Positions 1-5,734 of a stretch of 7,911 nucleotides of DNA are shown here, in pieces; within the stretch, counting starts at the first letter, position 1, and every line of letters begins with the position of its first letter. A model generated the notes under the pieces. That model was given only the letters and a program-made list of their open reading frames with translations. It ran no database searches and was not told the DNA's origin. This DNA comes from Bacteroidales bacterium (GTDB taxonomy: Bacteria > Bacteroidota > Bacteroidia > Bacteroidales > WCHB1-69), in assembly GCA_024400715.1 (NCBI GenBank), contig JAKSMH010000034.1:1-7911 (forward strand). The letters run 5' to 3'. A program made the position numbers and the translations under genes.

Positions 1-275
1 GGGAGTAACTTTAAAACATCCTGCTCAAACTTGGAAACACTGTAGTAATCTGTAATGGATAAGTGTCCTACGAAATGGTGCGGCACCGAAGCCAATTCTT
101 CCTCGGTGGGAAAAGAAGTGCCGATTCGCATCTCTTTGTAAAATTGACGTGAATCGGCAGATATAATGCTTGTCTTGTATTTTTTCGCTATTTCAATGGC
201 ATAACTTGTCTTACCTACGGCCGTAGGTCCACCAATGACTATGAGCGTGGGCTTGTTAGTAGCTTCCAAATTCAT
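1..275 (-). CDS. miaA: tRNA dimethylallyltransferase MiaA, N-terminal part (cut by window edge)
   Basis: MiaA transfers a dimethylallyl group to N6 of adenosine 37 in tRNAs that read codons starting with U, a cytosolic step that stabilises codon pairing. The 91 visible residues contain the P-loop GPTAVGKT (residues 16-23), the SADSRQFY segment (39-46) that follows it in this family, and then IGT, PT and a VPHHF-type stretch, all in the usual order. The rest of the enzyme (about 200 residues in the family) lies beyond the left edge. The start is secure: an in-frame stop lies four codons upstream at 285-287, leaving the ATG at 275 as the only good start. That ATG lies inside the preceding gene, so the two overlap by 20 bp in different frames, suggesting translational coupling. 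The call from motifs is firm; expression as part of the yebC cluster is inferred from spacing. Confidence 0.95.
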   Translation of the reverse strand, partial: MNLEATNKPTLIVIGGPTAVGKTSYAIEIAKKYKTSIISADSRQFYKEMRIGTSFPTEEELASVPHHFVGHLSITDYYSVSKFEQDVLKLL

Positions 276-852
276 CAATGCTTCCTAAATCAAGTTGGTC
301 TTCTTCATTATAGCCATCTTCGAAATCATCAAATAAATCGTCATTGTTAAGGTCTTCAAGAAGTTCGTCGGGATCGGGAAGATGACCATTTTTAATGGAT
401 TTTGGCAATTCCTGTTCCTTGTGTGTGCAGCGAGGATAGCTTGTGTCGTCGTCTGCCTTGGCCACTTTCATCAATTCGATATAGAAAACTTTAGGGTTCA
501 GAAAGTCGTATTCATATAAAATATGCTGATGAGGATCTGAAATCATCTTGTTCAGAATAGTATCCTTCATAATGAATTTGGGAAGATGGGTCTTGGTGGT
601 ATAACCATCCTCTTCATCATATTCTGGAGTATCTGCAACTTCATCGTCCTTCATATCAATCAAGGTGATTTCATTCTGTTTGTTCCATTTAGAATCACAT
701 AGTGAAAAAGAAGCTAACTCATTACCTTCCAATCCAATAGAAGAATACAGAATTTGGTGTAGCGACTCAAAATTGTCGTTGGATAAAATTTCAATATCGC
801 GTACGAAATCTTCTACCTCATCGAAATAAACTCTGAACTTATAATAAAACAT
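256..852 (-). CDS. pRiA4b ORF-3-like protein (PRiA4_ORF3 / 'IS1096 passenger TnpR' family), function unknown
   Basis: This 198-residue protein starts with a YYKFRVYFDEV segment, a DNFESLHQIL helix and a following FSLCDSKW stretch, the pattern I associate with the plasmid pRiA4b ORF-3 family. Databases often name such proteins 'IS1096 element passenger TnpR', although no recombinase activity is established. The middle part (about residues 95-130) has alternating hydrophobic strands around YEYDFLNPKVFYIEL. The last 40 residues are extremely acidic (runs such as DDLFDDFEDG) and probably disordered. No signal peptide or membrane segment is visible, so it should be cytosolic. It sits 17 bp after yebC and overlaps miaA by 20 bp, which makes it the middle gene of a tight cluster; a role linked to translation or tRNA is only an inference from that position. 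No transposon ends or other mobile genes are present. The family call is moderately sure; function is not known to me. Confidence 0.8.
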   Translation of the reverse strand: MFYYKFRVYFDEVEDFVRDIEILSNDNFESLHQILYSSIGLEGNELASFSLCDSKWNKQNEITLIDMKDDEVADTPEYDEEDGYTTKTHLPKFIMKDTILNKMISDPHQHILYEYDFLNPKVFYIELMKVAKADDDTSYPRCTHKEQELPKSIKNGHLPDPDELLEDLNNDDLFDDFEDGYNEEDQLDLGSIDEFGSY

Positions 853-869
853 GACGGATTTTTTTAAGG

Positions 870-1586
870 TTATTCCATAATCATATTGTGGAAAACATTG
901 GTGACGTCTTCGTCCTCTTCAATTCTTTCCAGTAATTTTTCAACTTCTTCCTGTTCTTCTGGAGCCAGTTTCTTCATATCGTTTGGAATTCTTTCAAATT
1001 TGAATTCCTTGATTTCAAACTTGTTGTCTTCCAAATATTTCTGAATCGGTCCAAAATTTTGGAATTCGGCATAGATTACGATTTCGTCTTCATCCTCAAA
1101 TAATTCGTCAATACCATAATCAATGAGCTCCAATTCCAATTCTTCCAAATTGATACCGTCTTTTTTGACAACGGTAAAGCGGCATTTTCTGTCAAAAAGA
1201 AAATCCAACATACCGGAAGTTCCTAAAGCACCACCCAATTTGTTGAAATAACTACGGATATTAGCAACCGTACGCATGTGGTTGTCTGTTGCGGTTTCAA
1301 TGTAAATGGCAATACCGTGAGGACCATAACCTTCATAAAACACTTCTTTGTAATCGCTTGTGTCTTTTTCAAGGGCTTTCTTAATGGCTCTTTCCACATT
1401 TTCCTTTGGCATGTTTTCTGACTTGGCATTCTGCATCAGAAGACGAAGTCTCGGGTTCATACCAGGGTCTGGACCGCCAGCTTTAACGGCCATTGTGATT
1501 TCTTTTCCCAGTCGGGTAAAAGTTCTTGCCATATTACCCCAACGTTTAAATTTTCTTGCTTTTCTAAATTCAAATGCTCTTCCCAT
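870..1586 (-). CDS. yebC: YebC/PmpR/TACO1 family protein
   Basis: YebC-family proteins are cytosolic. They were long annotated as transcriptional regulators and have more recently been linked to relief of ribosome stalling (TACO1 and YebC-type translation factors). The 238-residue product, normal for the family, opens with MGRAFEFRKARKFKRWGNMA, the characteristic N-terminus. It continues with the GGPDPGMNPRLR loop, NMPKENVERAIKKA, YEGYGPHGIAIYIE, TDNHMRT and the GGALGTSG turn, and ends in an acidic helix with LLERIEEDEDV. The start was placed at 1586 because homologues begin at MGRAFEF; the open frame continues 21 codons upstream to 1649, but that stretch has no family resemblance and runs through the likely promoter. 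It is the first gene of a minus-strand cluster leading into the ORF-3 protein and miaA. Identity is secure; which activity (translation or transcription) applies here cannot be told from sequence. Confidence 0.95.
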   Translation of the reverse strand: MGRAFEFRKARKFKRWGNMARTFTRLGKEITMAVKAGGPDPGMNPRLRLLMQNAKSENMPKENVERAIKKALEKDTSDYKEVFYEGYGPHGIAIYIETATDNHMRTVANIRSYFNKLGGALGTSGMLDFLFDRKCRFTVVKKDGINLEELELELIDYGIDELFEDEDEIVIYAEFQNFGPIQKYLEDNKFEIKEFKFERIPNDMKKLAPEEQEEVEKLLERIEEDEDVTNVFHNMIME

Positions 1587-1629
1587 AGTATGTATTTTTT
1601 GGAAATTATACTTTATATTTTTTGAGCTG

Positions 1630-1637
1630 CAAATATA
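1630..1637 (-). promoter_or_regulatory. Possible yebC promoter (-7 element only)
   Basis: Read on the minus strand this is TATATTTG, a perfect fit to the Bacteroidota -7 element TAnnTTTG, about 43 bases ahead of the yebC start. The matching upstream TTG is poor: the nearest one (1651-1653) leaves only 13 bases between the elements, shorter than the usual 17-23. In AT-rich sequence such an octamer can occur by chance, so this is tentative. Confidence 0.4.
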
Positions 1638-1714
1638 CAAATTTTTCATACAAGATTTTCGTAAAATTTGCAGGTCATGGGAATTTCCCTATTTAATCCT
1701 ATAATTCCGTTTTT

Positions 1715-1767
1715 TTTTGTGCAAAAAAATATTTTTCCAATTTTGTGCCGCCATTTGAAAAAAATAT
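1715..1767 (+). repeat. Short imperfect direct repeat upstream of perR
   Basis: The octamer TTTTGTGC occurs at 1715-1722 and again at 1741-1748, 26 bp apart. Each copy is followed by AAAAAAATAT (1723-1732 and 1758-1767), with nine extra bases in the second unit. The second TTTTGTGC supplies the TTTG that would serve as the -33 element of the perR promoter. This may be a local duplication or a pair of regulator sites; the low complexity of the region makes chance a real alternative. Confidence 0.45.
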
Positions 1768-1776
1768 GTATTTTTG
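1742..1776 (+). promoter_or_regulatory. Putative perR-rubrerythrin promoter
   Basis: TTTG at 1742-1745 and TATTTTTG at 1769-1776 match the -33 (TTTG) and -7 (TAnnTTTG) elements of Bacteroidota housekeeping promoters. They are separated by 23 bases, at the long end of the accepted range. Transcription would start around 1783, giving a leader of about 24 bases before perR. No other promoter-like pair lies before rubrerythrin, so this one probably serves both genes. Confidence 0.6.
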
Positions 1777-1789
1777 CAATGAATTTAAA

Positions 1790-1806
1790 TTTGTAATTAA
1801 TACAAA
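1790..1806 (+). promoter_or_regulatory. Candidate PerR operator (inverted repeat abutting the perR start codon)
   Basis: The 17-bp sequence TTTGTA-ATTAA-TACAAA is a perfect 6+6 inverted repeat with a 5-bp centre, and one further T/A pair matches inside the centre. It ends at the base before the perR ATG and lies just downstream of the putative transcription start. Fur-family repressors bind AT-rich inverted repeats of about this length and commonly regulate their own gene, so autoregulation by PerR is a reasonable inference. The sequence does not equal the Bacillus PerR box. Confidence 0.5.
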
Positions 1807-2235
1807 ATGATGAGAGAAAAAACTATTTTGCAGTATCTTGAAGAACACGGTATAAGACCGTCTGTTCAAAGAATTGCAATAGCGGAGTATCTTATAAAAC
1901 ATAAAACGCATCCTACGGCTGATGAAATTTACGAGGCCCTATCACCTCAAATACCAACATTGTCTAAGACTACCGTTTATAATACGTTGAAGTTGTTTGC
2001 GGATTGTGGTGTGGCTTCGCTGCTAAATATTGATGAAAAAAACATCCGATTTGATGGTGAAATAACTCCCCATGCCCATTTGAAATGCAAAAAATGTGGC
2101 AAGATCAAGGATGTGATGGGCTGCCGTTTCCCGAGATATTTTCGCAAGGATTTCTATGTGATGGAAACCCAGGTGTTTTTTGTGGGATTTTGTGAAGAAT
2201 GTATGTCAAATATTACTCATAATAGTAACAACTAA
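1807..2235 (+). CDS. perR: Fur-family peroxide-responsive repressor, PerR type
   Basis: This 142-residue cytosolic DNA-binding protein has the Fur fold: an N-terminal winged helix with [11 protein letters not shown] and [13 protein letters not shown] (about 35-64), then a metal-binding dimerisation domain. Aligned by eye to Bacillus subtilis PerR, the regulatory-metal ligands H37, D85, H91, H93 and D104 correspond to H35, D83, H89, H91 and D102, with identical spacing. The structural zinc cysteines are C94/C97 and C129/C132. The aspartate at position 102 is the residue that distinguishes PerR (hydrogen peroxide sensing through Fe-catalysed histidine oxidation) from Fur, which carries glutamate there. 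Translation could start at the ATG at 1807 or the one directly after it. It is followed 28 bp later by rubrerythrin, a classic PerR target, and preceded by a palindrome that may be its own operator. The PerR rather than Fur or Zur call is well supported but rests on a by-eye alignment. Confidence 0.9.
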   Translation: MMREKTILQYLEEHGIRPSVQRIAIAEYLIKHKTHPTADEIYEALSPQIPTLSKTTVYNTLKLFADCGVASLLNIDEKNIRFDGEITPHAHLKCKKCGKIKDVMGCRFPRYFRKDFYVMETQVFFVGFCEECMSNITHNSNN

Positions 2236-2263
2236 ATTTATCATTAACTTAAAATCAAAAGTC

Positions 2264-2812
2264 ATGAAGAAAAAATTTGTATGCCCTATTTGCGGCTATG
2301 TTCATGAAGGAACAGAAGCTCCTGAAAGATGCCCTCAATGTAAACAAATCGTTGAATGGAAGGTTTTGGATAACGAAGCCGGTTTGAATTTTGTTACCGA
2401 ACACGTTATTGGCATTGCTAAAAATACTGATGACCAAATGAAGAAGGATTTGAATGCTCACTTTATGGGCGAAGCTACCGAAGTCGGTATGTATTTGGCT
2501 ATGAGTCGTCAAGCTGATCGCGAAGGCTATCCTGAAATCGCGGAGGCTTTCAAACGCTACGCTTTTGAAGAAGCTGAACATTGTGCTAAATTTGCCGAAT
2601 TGTTGGGAGAAGTGGTTTGGGATACCAAAACGAACCTTGAAAAACGAATGGTGGCAGAATGTGGTGCATGCGAAGACAAAATGCGCATCGCCAAACGTGC
2701 CAAAGATTTGGATTTGGATGCTATTCACGATACCGTTCATGAAATGGCTAAAGACGAGGCTCGCCACGGAAAAGGTTTTGAAGGTCTTTTCAATCGTTAT
2801 TTTAAGAAATAG
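2264..2812 (+). CDS. Rubrerythrin with N-terminal rubredoxin domain ('reverse' rubrerythrin type)
   Basis: Rubrerythrins reduce hydrogen peroxide to water in the cytosol of anaerobes, passing electrons from a rubredoxin-type iron to a di-iron site. The 182-residue protein begins with a rubredoxin knuckle pair, C7-x2-C10 and C23-x2-C26. A ferritin-like four-helix domain follows, with E70 in FMGEATE, E102/E103 and H106 in EEAEH, E132 in the third helix, and E165/H168 in DEARH as likely di-iron ligands. Classical rubrerythrin has the rubredoxin domain at the C-terminus; this order matches the reverse rubrerythrins described in clostridia. The start at 2264 was chosen because [12 protein letters not shown] begins directly at the rubredoxin domain, while the longer open frame from 2180 runs through perR and the spacer. 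The 28-bp gap after perR has no promoter, so both genes are probably one transcript under peroxide control. Confidence 0.93.
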   Translation: MKKKFVCPICGYVHEGTEAPERCPQCKQIVEWKVLDNEAGLNFVTEHVIGIAKNTDDQMKKDLNAHFMGEATEVGMYLAMSRQADREGYPEIAEAFKRYAFEEAEHCAKFAELLGEVVWDTKTNLEKRMVAECGACEDKMRIAKRAKDLDLDAIHDTVHEMAKDEARHGKGFEGLFNRYFKK

Positions 2813-2843
2813 TCTTTTTTTAGTCTATCCTTTGAAAAAAAAG

Positions 2844-2878
2844 AAAAATCACTGCAAAATTCTTGCAGTGATTTTTTT
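2844..2878 (+). terminator. Rho-independent terminator after rubrerythrin, probably bidirectional
   Basis: A 14-bp perfect stem (2844-2857 with 2863-2876) with a 5-base loop AATTC has the core ATCACTGCAA/TTGCAGTGAT and ends in a run of seven T. It lies 31 bp beyond the rubrerythrin stop codon. On the opposite strand the hairpin is followed by TTTTTC and a further T-run (from the A-rich stretch 2835-2848), so it can also stop transcripts arriving from pgk. Confidence 0.9.
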
Positions 2879-2920
2879 GATTATAAATGCTTGATATTCA
2901 CGATTTAAATACAAAAATGC

Positions 2921-3010
2921 GGCCTAAAGTTCCTACTGAGATTTTAATTTCCGGCCGCCCACTAAGGAGTGATGTGGAATATTCGATTCTCGGAGAGATA
3001 ATTTTAGGCC
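2921..3010. repeat. Intergenic element bounded by 8-bp inverted repeats, of unknown nature
   Basis: GGCCTAAA at 2921-2928 and TTTAGGCC at 3003-3010 are exact inverted repeats enclosing 74 bp. Inside, GGCCGC (2953-2958) can pair with GCGGCC (2919-2924), giving an alternative fold with the same left arm. Each half ends in a related string, GAGAT followed by a T-rich stretch and GGCCGCC (2938-2959) or GGCCACC (2995-3013), as if built from a degenerate duplication. The block is richer in G and C than its AT-rich surroundings and lies between the shared terminator and the pgk stop codon. It could be a short miniature-transposon-like or REP-like repeat, or a structured 3' region of the pgk transcript. 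An open frame runs through it on the plus strand (2887-3123), but I do not call it a gene. Confidence 0.45.
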
Positions 3011-3035
3011 ACCATTTGAAAAGAAATAGATTTAA

Positions 3036-4232
3036 TTATTCGTCTTCATTTAATGCCTTAATGCCTGGAAGTGCCTTGCCCTCGAGATATTCTAACATGG
3101 CACCGCCACCAGTGCTGATGTAGGAAATGTAATCGTTCAAATCAAATTTTGTGATAGCTGCAATAGAGTCACCACCTCCGATAAGAGAGTAGGCACCAGA
3201 AATGGTCGTTGTGGCAACGGTTAAGGTAATGGCGTGTGTGCCATTTGAAAAACGTTTCATTTCGAAAACACCCAATGGACCATTCCATAAAATCGTTCTT
3301 GAATTTTTAATGATGTCGGCAAACATTCGGATAGTTTTGGGACCAATGTCCATTCCTTCCCAACCATCTGGAATGTGGTTTTGGGTGGTAGTATAGATGT
3401 TTGCGTCTTCCGCATACTTGTCTGCACAAATATTATCGATAGGCAGATACAAATTAATGCCTCTTAAGTGTGCTTTCTTCACAATTTCTTTGGCAACGGG
3501 AACCATCTCGGGTTCAAATAGGGAATTGCCGATTTTTACGCCAAGCGCGTTCAAAAAAGTATAGGCCATTCCGCCACCAATAATTAAATTGTCAACTTTG
3601 TCTAATAAATTATTCAAAATGTTGAGCTTGCTCGATACCTTTGAACCTCCAATAATGGCTGTGAACGGAGTAATAGGATTTTGTAGAACGTGGTCAAGGT
3701 TGGCGGCTTCATTGTAAAGTAAGTAGCCAGCATAACTTTTGCCCGGGAAACATTTGACGATGGTTGCAGTGGAAGCGTGCTCGCGGTGGGCAGTGCCAAA
3801 GGCATCATTAACATAACAGTCGCCAAGACTGGCAATGGCTTTGGCAAATTCCATATCGCCTTTTTCTTCTTCTGCGTGGAAACGTAGGTTTTCCAATAAG
3901 CCAATTTCTCCAGGTTTCATACTGGCAATCCTGTTTTTGGTTTCAGGATCTAAAACATCTCCTAAGAAAATAACGGCTTGTCCTAAAATTTCAGAAGCTT
4001 TGCCTACAATATGCTTAAGCGAAAATTTGTCGTTTACTTCGCCTTTCGGACGGCCAAGATGAGACATCAAGATGGCAATGCCGCCTTCTTCAGTAATAGT
4101 ATTGATGGTTTCTTTGGTCCTTTCAATACGGGTGCTGTCGGTAACTTCAAATTGTTCGTTCAATGGTACGTTGTAATCTACACGGATTAAAACTTTCTTG
4201 CCGTTGAAATTGGTCTGGTCAATCGATTTCAT
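3036..4232 (-). CDS. pgk: Phosphoglycerate kinase
   Basis: Phosphoglycerate kinase interconverts 1,3-bisphosphoglycerate plus ADP and 3-phosphoglycerate plus ATP in glycolysis and gluconeogenesis, in the cytosol. The 398-residue length is typical. In order there are RVDYNVPL (residues 17-24; most homologues have F rather than Y), the substrate-binding SHLGRPKG (57-64), LLENLRFH, DAFGTAHREHAS, GGSKVSSKLN, the GPLGVFE segment, the nucleotide-site loop GGGDS (352-356), and TGGGAMLE (374-381) close to the C-terminus. All key regions are intact. The start at 4232 gives the usual N-terminus with a short lead to the first strand. It lies 38 bp downstream of the Fe-S protein gene with no promoter-like pair between, so read-through from 5588-5618 is likely. 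Downstream, the transcript would pass the 2921-3010 element and end at the hairpin 2844-2878. Confidence 0.97.
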   Translation of the reverse strand: MKSIDQTNFNGKKVLIRVDYNVPLNEQFEVTDSTRIERTKETINTITEEGGIAILMSHLGRPKGEVNDKFSLKHIVGKASEILGQAVIFLGDVLDPETKNRIASMKPGEIGLLENLRFHAEEEKGDMEFAKAIASLGDCYVNDAFGTAHREHASTATIVKCFPGKSYAGYLLYNEAANLDHVLQNPITPFTAIIGGSKVSSKLNILNNLLDKVDNLIIGGGMAYTFLNALGVKIGNSLFEPEMVPVAKEIVKKAHLRGINLYLPIDNICADKYAEDANIYTTTQNHIPDGWEGMDIGPKTIRMFADIIKNSRTILWNGPLGVFEMKRFSNGTHAITLTVATTTISGAYSLIGGGDSIAAITKFDLNDYISYISTGGGAMLEYLEGKALPGIKALNEDE

Positions 4233-4270
4233 AACTATTCGTATTAAATTTTTACTATAATAATCAAATG

Positions 4271-5572
4271 TTATTTTTTGTCTATAACTAATGCGTCTGC
4301 CACGACTTCAGCCACAGATTTGATTTCCACATTGAGTTTGTAGTGGTGATTAATTTGGATAAGCTGATCAACACAATTGTGGCAGGGCGTAATCACCACA
4401 TTGGCACCAGTGGCTTTAATTTGTTCGGCTTTGATTTCTCCGACTTTGAGCCTTCGATCGTTATACTCACTCATAGCCAACATTCCACCTCCACCGCCGC
4501 AGCAGAAATTGTCGTTGCCGTACGGATTCATCTCGATCAGTTCCGGAACCACACTCTTGACCACGTAGCGCAGCGAATTGAATAATCCGCCATTTCGTGT
4601 GATGTTGCATGGGTCGTGGATAGTATATTTTTTTGTGTTGAGGTTTTTGTCCACTTTGATAATACCTTTTTTTAGATATTCTTCAATGAGTTCTACCAAG
4701 GTGATCATCTTGAAATCTGGATGCTTTTGCAAGTAATTCGGGGCTTCCCAACGAAGGGTGCGAGAGCCATGCCCGCATTCGCCCAAAACCAAAGTTTTAC
4801 AACCCAATTTGTCCATCTCATCAAACATGTTTTTCGCAATTTGTTTGGCTTCTTGGTCATTACCCGAAAAATAACCATAGTTTGTTACATCATACATCTT
4901 TGAAGACAAGGTCCAGTTGGCATTGGCGGCGTAGAAAATTTTGGCCGCCGCAGCGATGGATAGAGGGAAAAACTTGGGCTCACGAGGATTGAGGGTGTAA
5001 AGCATTTCACGTCCCATTTCATTCAAAGGGATTTTTGCATTTTCATCTTCCACATCATCTTGCAAATCTTCTTCCATCCATTGGATGGTATCAATGTATT
5101 CTTCTTCCGGAATGCCCATATTGTTGCCAGTGGTAATGGCTGCATCAACGGTGGCTTGCAAGGTCTTGGGTACATAGCCCATCGCAGCCAGCATTCTTCG
5201 ACCTGTGCGAACAATGAAGGGAATATCAACGCCAATGGAGCAATGTTTGACACAACGACCACACATTGTACAAGCTCCATACAGCGAATCTACCATTTCT
5301 TCAATCATCTTGTCGTCCAAATCTCTCGCATTGACCAATGCCGGTGCGGTTTTTCCTATGAAAGTGCAATATCTACGATATATGGAAGCAACAAGATCCA
5401 CTTTCTTTCCGGGAATGAATTTGGGGTCGTTGAAGATCTTGTAAAACATACAACTCGTCCCACACAAACCACAATGTACACAAGCGTTGAGATGTGTGAC
5501 CAATTTACTGTCCACCTTGGGTGATAGAAACTTTTTGGCAATTTGTATATTATTGGGGTTAATAGTATTCAT
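4271..5572 (-). CDS. (Fe-S)-binding oxidoreductase subunit with two 4Fe-4S motifs and a CCG domain (HdrD/DsrK/GlpC-like)
   Basis: The 433-residue protein carries two ferredoxin-type motifs, C31-x2-C34-x2-C37-x3-C41 and C101-x2-C104-x2-C107-x3-C111. The prolines usually following the last cysteine are replaced (CM, CS). A canonical CCG domain lies at the C-terminus: C322 in HDPC, C357-C358 in CCGGGGG and C397-x2-C400 in PCHNC (spacings 34 and 38). A degenerate first CCG unit is seen as ECGHGSR near residue 266. This is the layout of HdrD, DsrK, GlpC and related subunits that move electrons between quinones or heterodisulfides and soluble partners. No membrane helix is seen, and no flavin subunit or membrane partner gene is in the window, so donor and acceptor remain open. 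The start at 5572 is preferred over 5590 because the latter overlaps the promoter -7 element. pgk follows 38 bp later, probably on the same transcript. Confidence 0.88.
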   Translation of the reverse strand: MNTINPNNIQIAKKFLSPKVDSKLVTHLNACVHCGLCGTSCMFYKIFNDPKFIPGKKVDLVASIYRRYCTFIGKTAPALVNARDLDDKMIEEMVDSLYGACTMCGRCVKHCSIGVDIPFIVRTGRRMLAAMGYVPKTLQATVDAAITTGNNMGIPEEEYIDTIQWMEEDLQDDVEDENAKIPLNEMGREMLYTLNPREPKFFPLSIAAAAKIFYAANANWTLSSKMYDVTNYGYFSGNDQEAKQIAKNMFDEMDKLGCKTLVLGECGHGSRTLRWEAPNYLQKHPDFKMITLVELIEEYLKKGIIKVDKNLNTKKYTIHDPCNITRNGGLFNSLRYVVKSVVPELIEMNPYGNDNFCCGGGGGMLAMSEYNDRRLKVGEIKAEQIKATGANVVITPCHNCVDQLIQINHHYKLNVEIKSVAEVVADALVIDKK

Positions 5573-5587
5573 AAATAATATTTTTTG

Positions 5588-5618
5588 CAAAGATAGCTAA
5601 AACTTTGATATTTTGCAA
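5588..5618 (-). promoter_or_regulatory. Promoter of the Fe-S protein / pgk unit
   Basis: Read on the minus strand, TTG (5618-5616), 20 bases and TATCTTTG (5595-5588) match the Bacteroidota TTG / TAnnTTTG promoter with near-ideal spacing. The -7 element ends 15 bases before the ATG at 5572, which gives a short leader and argues against the ATG at 5590. The same ten-base string TATCTTTGCA occurs in the promoter at 6692-6725. Confidence 0.75.
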
Positions 5619-5647
5619 GAATATCATTTTAAATATAGTTATGGGGG

Positions 5648-5675
5648 AAAAACGCCGTTGTAAATATCGACGGCG
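5648..5675 (-). terminator. Rho-independent terminator of the coiled-coil protein gene
   Basis: On the minus strand CGCCGT (5675-5670) pairs with ACGGCG (5658-5653), extended inward by a G-T and a C-G pair around a 7-base loop, and is followed directly by five T (5652-5648). It lies 60 bp beyond the stop codon of the gene ending at 5735. On the plus strand no T-run follows, so it should act only for minus-strand transcripts. Confidence 0.8.
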
Positions 5676-5734
5676 AATCCGTTATGATGGAGCAAAATCT
5701 TCAAATAGAAGTAAACCCAAATAGTTTGAAAGTC

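Noticed and set aside
256..852. Mobile element suggested by the 'IS1096 passenger TnpR' family name
   Set aside because: No transposase, terminal inverted repeats or resolvase motif is present; the gene is embedded in a housekeeping cluster.
1587..1649. N-terminal extension of yebC to an ATG at 1649
   Set aside because: Homologues start at MGRAFEF (1586); the extra residues show no family similarity and span the likely promoter.
1710..1729. T-run / A-run palindrome (TTTTTTG-TG-CAAAAAA) as a terminator
   Set aside because: The stem is almost entirely A-T pairs with a two-base loop, and it lies in a divergent spacer where no gene ends.
2255..2767. Minus-strand open frame of 170 codons opposite rubrerythrin
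   Set aside because: It lies almost wholly antisense to a rubrerythrin with all metal ligands; its composition (many F, S, H) is that of a mirror frame and no motif or promoter supports it.
2887..3123. Plus-strand open frame of 78 codons after the rubrerythrin terminator
   Set aside because: It overlaps the end of pgk by 88 bp on the opposite strand, has no promoter (it directly follows a terminator), and its 5' part coincides with the inverted-repeat element; I see no known protein motif.
5060..5524. Plus-strand open frame of 154 codons opposite the Fe-S protein
   Set aside because: It is antisense to the cysteine-motif region of the Fe-S protein, where the coding evidence is clear, and has no recognisable domain.
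5573..5590. Start of the Fe-S protein at the ATG ending at 5590
   Set aside because: It would overlap the -7 promoter element (5588-5595), leaving no leader; the ATG at 5572 lies 15 bases past that element.
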